Origin: Caldilineaceae bacterium
GTDB taxonomy: Bacteria > Chloroflexota > Anaerolineae > Caldilineales > Caldilineaceae
Assembly (NCBI GenBank): GCA_020634755.1
Contig: JACKBC010000003.1
Coordinates: 62,001 to 126,000 of the forward strand
Direction: 5' to 3'
DNA length: 64,000 nt
The first letter of the stretch is position 1. Each line of letters begins with the position of its first letter. This document shows positions 15,220 to 21,546 of the stretch, one piece after another. The translations under genes and the position numbers were made by a program. Under the pieces are notes generated by a model. That model was not told the DNA's origin and made no database searches. It saw only the letters and a program-made list of their open reading frames with translations.

Positions 15220-18141
15220 TCATTCTGCCATTTGTGCAAACTCTTCCATGGGCGGACAGATGCAGAACAGATGGCGGTCGCCATAGACGTTGTCTATGCG
15301 CGCCACAAAGGGCCAAAACTTACTTTCGTACAGCCACGGCATGGGGTAGGCGGCCTGCTCACGCGTGTAGGGACGGTTCCATGCCTCGGAGGCCAACACC
15401 GCCGCCGTGTGCGGTGCATTGGTCAATACGTTATCGTGCGCATCCACCTCGCCGCGCGCAACGGCGCGAATTTCCTCGCGAATGGAGATCATGGCTTCAC
15501 AGAAACGGTCCAGCTCGGCCAGCGATTCACTTTCAGTCGGCTCGATCATCAGCGTGCCGGCCACTGGGAACGACATGGTCGGCGCGTGAAAACCATAGTC
15601 AATGAGCCGTTTGGCCACATCATCCACCGTGACCCACTCCTTGAGCGGGCGCAGGTCCAGTATGCATTCGTGCGCCACAAAACCATTCTTGCCCTTGTAC
15701 AGCACCGGGTAGTGCGCATCCAGCCGCTTGGCCACATAATTGGCGTTGAGAATAGCAATCTTGGTGGCCTCGGTCAACCCTTGAGCGCCCATCATGGCAA
15801 TGTACGCATACGAAATAGGCAGAATGCTGGCGCTGCCCCAAGGGGCGGCTGATACAGCCGCGGCTGTATCAGCCGATGCTGTTTCTCCCGTGGCGCCCTC
15901 ATTTGGATTTATCACCACGTGGCCGGGCAAATGGGACGCCAAGTGGGCGGCCACACAAATGGGCCCCATGCCTGGGCCACCGCCACCGTGCGGAATGCAG
16001 AAGGTTTTGTGCAGATTTAAATGGCAGACATCAGCGCCAAAATCGCCGGGGCGACAGAGACCCACCTGGGCATTCATATTGGCGCCATCCAGGTAAACCT
16101 GCCCGCCGTGCTCGTGGACAACGGCGCAGATCGCCTTGATTTCCTCTTCAAAAACGCCGTGCGTAGATGGATAGGTGACCATGAGCGCCGCCAAATTGTC
16201 GGCATGCTGGGCAGCTTTGGCGCGTAGATCGTCCACATCCACATTGCCATTGTGGTCGCACGCCACCACCACCACCTGCATGTTAACCATGGCGGCGCTG
16301 GCGGGGTTGGTGCCGTGGGCCGATGAAGGGATCAAACAGACGTTGCGATGACTTTGGCCGCGCGCCTGATGATAGCCGCGAATGGTGAGCAACCCGGCAT
16401 ATTCGCCCTGCGAACCGGCGTTGGGTTGCAGCGATACGGCAGCAAAGCCGGTGATTTCAGCCAGCCAGCGCTCCAGCCGCCGGAATAGTTCGGCGTAGCC
16501 CTGCGCTTGCTCCCGCGGGGCAAAGGGATGCAGCTTGCCAAATTCGGGCCAGGTCACCGGGATCATCTCGGTGGTGGCATTCAGCTTCATGGTGCACGAA
16601 CCCAGCGGAATCATAGAGAAGGCCAGCGACAGATCGCGCGCTTCCAGTCGCTTGATGTAGCGCAACATTTCGGTTTCGGAATGATAGGAGTTGAAGACCG
16701 CATGGGTAAGAAATTCGCTGACCCGAGCCAGCGGCGCTTCAAAGTCAAAGGCGCTTCTTTCAGCCAGCGCGTCCACCGTGGGCGGCTCGACATCGTTGGC
16801 CGCAAAAATGGCCAGCAGCGTATTGACTTCTTCCACTGTGGCTGCTTCATCCAGCGCAACGCCCACGGCGCCATCGGCATACACGCGCAGGTTGTAACGG
16901 TGATGCGCCGCCATATCTATGAGTGCGGCTTGCGCATGCGGGCCGCCGCTGATTTTCAGCGTGTCAAAAACCGGGCTTTCATTGACGCTGTAGCCCATCT
17001 GCCGCAGCCCCGTCGCCAGAATCTCGGTCAATAATTTGACGCGCTGGGCAATGCGCTGTATCCCCTGCGGCCCGTGATAGACCGCATACATAGAGGCCAT
17101 AATGGCCAACAGCACCTGCGCCGTGCAGATATTGCTGGTGGCCTTATCGCGGCGAATGTGCTGCTCGCGCGTTTGCAGGGCCAGGCGCAGCGCCGGCGCG
17201 CCGGTGGCATCTTTAGAGACGCCCACTAAGCGACCGGGCATAATGCGCTTGTACTCATCACGCGTGGCCATAAATGCTGCGTGCGGCCCCCCATAACCCA
17301 TGGGCACGCCAAAGCGTTGACTGTTGCCCACGGCAATGTCCGCCCCCCATTCACCCGGCGGACGCAGCAGCGTCAATGCCAACAGATCGCACGCCGCCAC
17401 GACGAGACAATCGGCCGCGTGGGCGCGCTCACAAAACGCGGCGTAGTCAACAATATTGCCCTCGGTGTCGGGATATTGAATCAGCGCGCCAAAGGTGGGC
17501 TGGCCAAAATCGTAGCTTTGGTGATCGCCCACAACTACTTCAACGCCCAGCGGCTCGGCGCGCGTGCGCACCACGTCGATGGTCTGCGGGTGACACTTTT
17601 CCGACACAAAGAAGATGTTGGCTGTGGAACCGCGCTTTTGGGCGGCCGCGCACATGTGCATGGCCTCGGCGGCGGCGGTGCCTTCATCCAGCAGCGAAGC
17701 ATTGGCAATATCCAGCCCGGTCAAATCGGTGATCAAGGTCTGGAAGTTGAGCAGCGCTTCCAGTCGACCCTGGGCGATTTCCGCCTGATAGGGCGTATAT
17801 TGTGTATACCAGCCTGGGTTCTCCAAAATGTTGCGCAGAATGACACCGGGCGTCAAGCAATCGTAATAGCCCATGCCAATAAATGAGCGGTAGACCTGAT
17901 TGTGTTGCGCCAGCACGCGCAGATCCGCCAGCGCTTCGGCCTCGGTCAGCGGTGCTGGCAAATCGAGCGGCTGCTTCATGCGAATCGACTTGGGGACTGT
18001 TTCATCCACCAGCGCATCCAGCGAGGGAACGTCTAATATTTCCAACATGCGCGCGATTGACAGGGCATCTGGCCCCAAATGGCGCCGCGCAAATTGCGCT
18101 TGGGGATGTAGCAGCGCATTCTGTTTAGATTCAGTTTGCAT
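15220..18141 (-). CDS. gcvP: Glycine dehydrogenase (decarboxylating), single-chain P-protein
   Basis: This is the pyridoxal-phosphate P-protein of the glycine cleavage system. It decarboxylates glycine and passes the methylamine group to lipoyl-GcvH. At 973 residues it has the fused one-chain length seen in many bacteria. The PLP lysine lies in HLNLHKTFCIPHGGGGPG (about Lys712), followed by the glycine-rich loop. The N-terminal half opens with FARRHLGP and contains SFIGMGYYDCLTPGVI, both typical of the family. The frame continues upstream to 18210, but the ATG at 18141 (MQTESKQN) has AAAGGGAGTC before it and clears gcvH by 14 bp, so it is chosen. It is the last gene of gcvT-gcvH-gcvP and so lies under the upstream glycine riboswitch unless an internal promoter exists. 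Confidence 0.97.
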   Translation of the reverse strand: MQTESKQNALLHPQAQFARRHLGPDALSIARMLEILDVPSLDALVDETVPKSIRMKQPLDLPAPLTEAEALADLRVLAQHNQVYRSFIGMGYYDCLTPGVILRNILENPGWYTQYTPYQAEIAQGRLEALLNFQTLITDLTGLDIANASLLDEGTAAAEAMHMCAAAQKRGSTANIFFVSEKCHPQTIDVVRTRAEPLGVEVVVGDHQSYDFGQPTFGALIQYPDTEGNIVDYAAFCERAHAADCLVVAACDLLALTLLRPPGEWGADIAVGNSQRFGVPMGYGGPHAAFMATRDEYKRIMPGRLVGVSKDATGAPALRLALQTREQHIRRDKATSNICTAQVLLAIMASMYAVYHGPQGIQRIAQRVKLLTEILATGLRQMGYSVNESPVFDTLKISGGPHAQAALIDMAAHHRYNLRVYADGAVGVALDEAATVEEVNTLLAIFAANDVEPPTVDALAERSAFDFEAPLARVSEFLTHAVFNSYHSETEMLRYIKRLEARDLSLAFSMIPLGSCTMKLNATTEMIPVTWPEFGKLHPFAPREQAQGYAELFRRLERWLAEITGFAAVSLQPNAGSQGEYAGLLTIRGYHQARGQSHRNVCLIPSSAHGTNPASAAMVNMQVVVVACDHNGNVDVDDLRAKAAQHADNLAALMVTYPSTHGVFEEEIKAICAVVHEHGGQVYLDGANMNAQVGLCRPGDFGADVCHLNLHKTFCIPHGGGGPGMGPICVAAHLASHLPGHVVINPNEGATGETASADTAAAVSAAPWGSASILPISYAYIAMMGAQGLTEATKIAILNANYVAKRLDAHYPVLYKGKNGFVAHECILDLRPLKEWVTVDDVAKRLIDYGFHAPTMSFPVAGTLMIEPTESESLAELDRFCEAMISIREEIRAVARGEVDAHDNVLTNAPHTAAVLASEAWNRPYTREQAAYPMPWLYESKFWPFVARIDNVYGDRHLFCICPPMEEFAQMAE

Positions 18142-18155
18142 GCAGATGACTCCCT

Positions 18156-18539
18156 TTACTCGGCCTCTGCCGCGGCCTGATACGCTTCTGCATCCAGCAA
18201 AGCATCCCACTCGCCGGGGGTGCTGGGCCGCACTTTGATCATCCAGCCCGCGCCAAAGGGGTCGGCATTGATTGTTTCCGGCGCATCGATCAGCGCTTCG
18301 TTGACCTCCACAATTTCGCCCGCCATGGGCAGATAGAGATCGCTGGCGGCCTTGACCGACTCAACCACGCCGAAGATGTCGCCGCTGGCCAACGTGGCGC
18401 CCACCTCGGGTAATTCAACATAGACCACATCGCTCAAGCTGTCCTGGGCATAATCGCTAATGCCACAGACAATCAGGTCGCCTTCCTGGCGCGCCCATTC
18501 GTGAGATTTTAAGTATTTAGCGTTGCTGTCGTATTTCAT
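18156..18539 (-). CDS. gcvH: Glycine cleavage system H protein
   Basis: This is the 127-residue lipoyl carrier of the glycine cleavage system, of normal length. The lipoylated lysine is Lys63 in GVVESVKAASDLYLP, and the family start HEWARQEGD and the middle GISDYAQDSLSDVVYVELP are clear. It carries the aminomethyl group from GcvP to GcvT. It is placed between gcvT and gcvP on the same strand, with gcvP starting 14 bp after its stop. Confidence 0.97.
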   Translation of the reverse strand: MKYDSNAKYLKSHEWARQEGDLIVCGISDYAQDSLSDVVYVELPEVGATLASGDIFGVVESVKAASDLYLPMAGEIVEVNEALIDAPETINADPFGAGWMIKVRPSTPGEWDALLDAEAYQAAAEAE

Positions 18540-18992
18540 GGCGAAAGTTCCCTTTAAAAATTGAAAAGAAAAGTGAGCAATAGATTGCTTATGGAGAACA
18601 CAAATAACTATTCAGGCACTTGGACCCGCTCCCAGCCTTCCCACCGCGTGGCTTACCATTACCCACATCTTCCTTGCCGCGAGTGGAGGCCAGGTGCGTC
18701 GCACGGTCCGCGGCCGCTGTGACTGTGCAGACAACGTCTGGACCGTGCGTCGCATACGGGTAGACGCGAACGATGCTCGAGGACAGTGTGCGACACACCG
18801 ATCACAAATACATCTGGTTCGCCTTATGCTCTGCGACCGGTGCGACGCACAGCGCCATTCGCCCCACTAGTGGGTAAAGCTTAGCCCTCGAGGGGGAGGA
18901 GTTCCATCGCCGCCGGAAACGGCCCATTTCCCCCCTCGCGTAGCGGTCAAGGGAGAGCCAGCTAGTTATTATTGGTCATTACTTTCAAGTCG
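18540..18992. other. 450-bp spacer inside the gcv operon with repeated GTGCGACGCAC palindromes
   Basis: No gene is supported between gcvT and gcvH. Three copies of a GTGCGTCGCAC-like palindromic word lie at about 18694-18704, 18744-18754 and 18838-18850. The first two are extended by GGTCC/GGACC into a 15-bp inverted repeat with one mismatch (18694-18709 with 18740-18754). A related GTGTGCGACACACC occurs at 18786. The rest has an uneven, low-complexity base make-up. It may be a decayed or inserted repeat element, or a structured part of the operon mRNA. Confidence 0.5.
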
Positions 18993-20102
18993 CTATCGAT
19001 AACTTGGTTTGTAAAATGGCCGACGCGCCACCACCGCGGCCTTGGGGCGGTCGCGAATGATGATGTGCAGCGGCGTTCCCACCTTGGCATGGGCCGGATC
19101 CACAAAGGCGTGGCCACAATATTTGTCCACGGTGGGCGCATAGAGCCCAGTTACCACTACGCCGATTTCTGTGCCGCCCGCATCGGTCACAACATACCCC
19201 TCGCGCGGCACGCCGCGCTCGGTTAGCTCAAAGCCGATTAGCTTTTTCGTAATGCCCGCCGCCTTTTGCGCTAGCAGGGCGTCACGGCCAATAAAGTCGC
19301 TGTCAAAATTACAGGCCCAACTCAGGTTGGCTTCTAGCGGCGTCGTGTCTTCATTAATTTCATGGCCATAGAGCGCAAAGGCCGGCTCAAAACGCAGGCT
19401 GTCGCGGGCGGCCAATCCAATGGGCGCCACTTCAATTTGGGCGTTTGCCCCTTCATCTAAAATTGCCTGCCAGACCGTAAGTGCATGTTGGGCCGGCAAA
19501 AAAAGCTCAACGCCATCTTCGCCGGTGTAGCCGGTGCGCCCAATCATGGCGTCGATGCCGGCCACTTTGGCCTCAATGGCCGTAAAGCGAGGCACGGCAT
19601 TCAGATCTGCGTTACAGAGCCGCTGCAGCAGCGGAATGGCCTGGGGTCCTTGCAGCGCCATCATATAGGTTTCTGGCGACACATCGGTCACGGTCACATC
19701 AAAATCGTCCACATGCTGCTGCATCCAGGCCACATCTTTGTCTAGGTTGGAGGCATTGACCACCACAAACCAGCGCTCCGGCAGCCGATAAATGAACACA
19801 TCGTCCACAATGCCGCCGTTGTCATAACACATGAGCGCATAATGGGCCTCATTTTCCGCCATGCTGCGAATGTCCCATGTGACCAGCCGGTTGAGATAGG
19901 CCTCGGCATCCACTCCAGTGACCACGATCTGACCCATGTGGTCAATATCAAACAGGCCGGCCGCGCGGCGCGTAATGTGGTGCTCTTCAATGGGGCCAGT
20001 GGGATATTGCACCGGCATCTCCCAGCCCGCAAAAGGCACCATGCGGCCGCCGTGGTCCACGTGCCACTGGTAAAGTTGGGTACGCTTGAGTTCGCCCGCC
20101 AT
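18993..20102 (-). CDS. gcvT: Glycine cleavage system T protein (aminomethyltransferase)
   Basis: This is the 369-residue tetrahydrofolate-dependent aminomethyltransferase. It takes the aminomethyl group from GcvH and forms 5,10-methylene-THF and ammonia. The family landmarks are present in order: VPFAGWEMPVQY near the start, DHMGQIVVTG, the active-site region YDNGGIVDDVFIYRL, and GRTGYTGEDGVELF. An AGGAAAGG ribosome site lies before the ATG at 20102. It is the first gene of the gcv operon and lies about 110 nt downstream of the glycine-riboswitch terminator. The T-H-P gene order is common. Confidence 0.97.
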   Translation of the reverse strand: MAGELKRTQLYQWHVDHGGRMVPFAGWEMPVQYPTGPIEEHHITRRAAGLFDIDHMGQIVVTGVDAEAYLNRLVTWDIRSMAENEAHYALMCYDNGGIVDDVFIYRLPERWFVVVNASNLDKDVAWMQQHVDDFDVTVTDVSPETYMMALQGPQAIPLLQRLCNADLNAVPRFTAIEAKVAGIDAMIGRTGYTGEDGVELFLPAQHALTVWQAILDEGANAQIEVAPIGLAARDSLRFEPAFALYGHEINEDTTPLEANLSWACNFDSDFIGRDALLAQKAAGITKKLIGFELTERGVPREGYVVTDAGGTEIGVVVTGLYAPTVDKYCGHAFVDPAHAKVGTPLHIIIRDRPKAAVVARRPFYKPSYR

Positions 20103-20211
20103 CGGATTCCTTTCCTAAAAATGCAGAGTGGAAATGAGGATTGAGCCTTGCGCAGCGTTGAAGCGCTCGCCCTTGCCCTCAGTGCCAAATTGTACTGGCG
20201 CTCGTACATAA

Positions 20212-20244
20212 ACAAAAAACGGGCACGCGAATGCAGTGCCCGTT
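20212..20244 (-). terminator. Intrinsic terminator of the glycine riboswitch (expression platform)
   Basis: A perfect 9-bp stem, AACGGGCAC/GTGCCCGTT (20218-20226 with 20236-20244), is followed on the minus strand by a run of six T. It begins one nucleotide after the closing stem of the second aptamer, so aptamer folding and terminator folding can influence each other. It sits about 110 nt before gcvT. Confidence 0.9.
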
Positions 20245-20245
20245 G

Positions 20246-20458
20246 ATCTCTGTCCTGGACCTGAGAGATTAGCCTCGCTCTATCCACAATAGACCAAGTG
20301 AGGTTGCCCCGTCGGTGCGGCTATACAGTGGCCAGCCGGCTCTCCAGAGATGCTGTCAATGTGGCGATCCTTTGGCCTGAGAGTTTTGGAGAAGCAGCAC
20401 GGTCACTCGCTTTCCCTTTCACCTTCGGCGATCCAGAAAATTTGGATGCTCTCTCGCC
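20246..20458 (-). promoter_or_regulatory. Tandem glycine riboswitch upstream of gcvT
   Basis: Read on the minus strand this holds two consecutive glycine aptamers. The first (20458-20363) is closed by GGCGA/TCGCC and shows GCCGAAGG and CTCTCAGGCCAAAGG. The second (20351-20246) is closed by ATCTCTG/CAGAGAT and shows CTGGAGAG, CCGACGGGGCAACC and ATCTCTCAGG. These words and their order are the conserved core of the glycine riboswitch. The two aptamers are joined by an 11-nt linker (20352-20362). An intrinsic terminator follows immediately. In the well-studied cases, glycine binding turns such operons on so that excess glycine is broken down; the same is inferred here. Confidence 0.93.
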
Positions 20459-20486
20459 ACACGTCTACCAGCAAATAATATATAAA

Positions 20487-20562
20487 ACTTACGCATGCCT
20501 CGAGAAAAATTAAATGGTTTGCATTTCTCTTCTTTCTGGCAAACGTACGTCGCTGCGTAAGT
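20487..20562 (-). repeat. F1 terminal-inverted-repeat element upstream of the gcv riboswitch
   Basis: AACTTACGCATGCCTCGAG at the left and CGCTGCGTAAGT at the right are the family ends in inverse orientation, about 76 bp in all. The element ends less than 30 bp from the first riboswitch aptamer, so it may sit within or next to the gcv promoter. Confidence 0.7.
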
Positions 20563-20742
20563 AGTAATGCAGTGTATAAAATACGGAGAAACAATAACAA
20601 AAAAAGGGGGCTTTGTCAATGAGCGGGGTTGTAAACAAACGTTGCCAATAATGCCACAAATTGCGCAGACTTTTGATTAGCACCTATATGATGGCGGTTG
20701 TACAACCATGCTGTTCGCTTTTGGCGATCTGCTGGCGTTGCA

Positions 20743-20827
20743 TAAGAACCCATGCGTAAATTCGGTTATGAATGCTGTGCTGTCTTCTGACAGATCGATT
20801 TGGCACAGAGCATTTACCGAAAGACAC
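20743..20827 (-). repeat. F6 element, intergenic copy
   Basis: An 85-bp element with GCGTAAAT (20754-20761) and ATTTACCG (20812-20819) near its ends and TTTGGCACAGAGCATTTAC at the right. It aligns along its whole length with 22397-22480 inside the GT39 gene, with one 1-nt length difference. Confidence 0.75.
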
Positions 20828-20898
20828 AAAGTTGTGCGAATTTTAATAGACAGAAAGCTGCGCAATTTGTGGCTCACTTCAGCTAACTACAATCGTTA

Positions 20899-21030
20899 GA
20901 AGCTGTCTGAAAGCGTGGTTCAGGTGTGTCATATTCCGGGAAAGGGCCACAAAATCCTGGTCACATCATGCGCAATAGGCCCTTTCCCGGCATGTTTTTG
21001 GACCCAATTGTGACTTTTCAGACTGCTTCT
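20899..21030. repeat. Nested palindromic (MITE-like) element ending at a stop codon
   Basis: The outer inverted repeat is AGAAGCTGTCTGAAAG (20899-20914) with CTTTTCAGACTGCTTCT (21014-21030), one internal mismatch. Inside is a perfect 13-bp inverted repeat, CCGGGAAAGGGCC (about 20936-20948) with GGCCCTTTCCCGG (about 20978-20990). Ends of the AGAAGC-GTCTGAAA type are seen in some insertion sequences. The right end overlaps the stop codon of the CBM48-like gene at 21030. Confidence 0.65.
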
Positions 21031-21323
21031 CAGAAAGTGGTCACAACACAATCTTCGCCGCCATGATCGTTTACAACATACTCATCAGCGGCTTCATCAT
21101 TAAACCATTCGCCACATTCCTTATAATAGCGGAACGCATATCGTTGATTGGGTTCCAATACTACGCTGGCGCTGCGCGTGCCGTTGCTGCGCTTTTTCAG
21201 CGGATCAGCGCTGGGGTCCCACTGGTTGAAATCACCAACCACGGAAACATTGTCTGTATTGCCCGCGACGACAAAAGTGACTTTGACTTTTTTCTCTTTG
21301 TTCATGTTCTGCTTTTTTAACAT
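21030..21323 (-). CDS. Small CBM48/isoamylase-N-domain protein
   Basis: This 97-residue protein consists of almost nothing but a glycogen-binding (CBM48/AMPK-beta type) beta-sandwich. The signature VSVVGDFNQWDPSADPLKKR is followed by LEPNQRYAFRYY and EWFNDEAADEYVVNDHGGEDCVV, as at the N-terminus of branching enzymes and isoamylases. No catalytic domain follows. Stand-alone proteins of this kind occur in several phyla and may bind glycogen. An in-frame ATG at 21305 is an alternative start. The stop codon coincides with the end of a palindromic element. Confidence 0.82.
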   Translation of the reverse strand: MLKKQNMNKEKKVKVTFVVAGNTDNVSVVGDFNQWDPSADPLKKRSNGTRSASVVLEPNQRYAFRYYKECGEWFNDEAADEYVVNDHGGEDCVVTTF

Positions 21324-21546
21324 AGGAGAATCCTTATATCCTTATAACCAATGACAACAATTTCGTAAATTGCTCGTAACTACCCATAATAAACAACTGC
21401 CCATAATAGACACGGTGCAAGCGTTAATGCAACCGATTGCACGATGTCGCGCATGTTTTACCATGAAGTCGCCTATCTGTGCAAATTCAGGAGTCAACCG
21501 TTGTCGAAGGCATGGGGAGCGCCTTTGTTTTTGAGCGACCAGCCAG

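Larger units (their letters stand above)
20461..21029. other. Gene-free repeat cluster upstream of the glycine riboswitch
   Basis: No supported gene. From left to right the stretch holds an F1 element (20487-20562), a partial F3 palindrome (20689-20705), an F6 element (20743-20827) and a nested palindromic element (20899-21030). Short open frames here (for example 20677-20877 on the minus strand) are translations of the F6 repeat. The promoter of the gcv operon must lie in the left part; no good -35/-10 pair was found. Confidence 0.65.

Noticed and set aside
18589..18798. 69-codon minus-strand frame between gcvT and gcvH
   Set aside because: It is made of the palindromic repeat words and has no ribosome site. 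Better explained as non-coding.
20677..20877. 66-codon minus-strand frame
   Set aside because: Its middle is a translation of the F6 repeat, shared with the repeat inside the GT39 gene. It has no ribosome site or family match.
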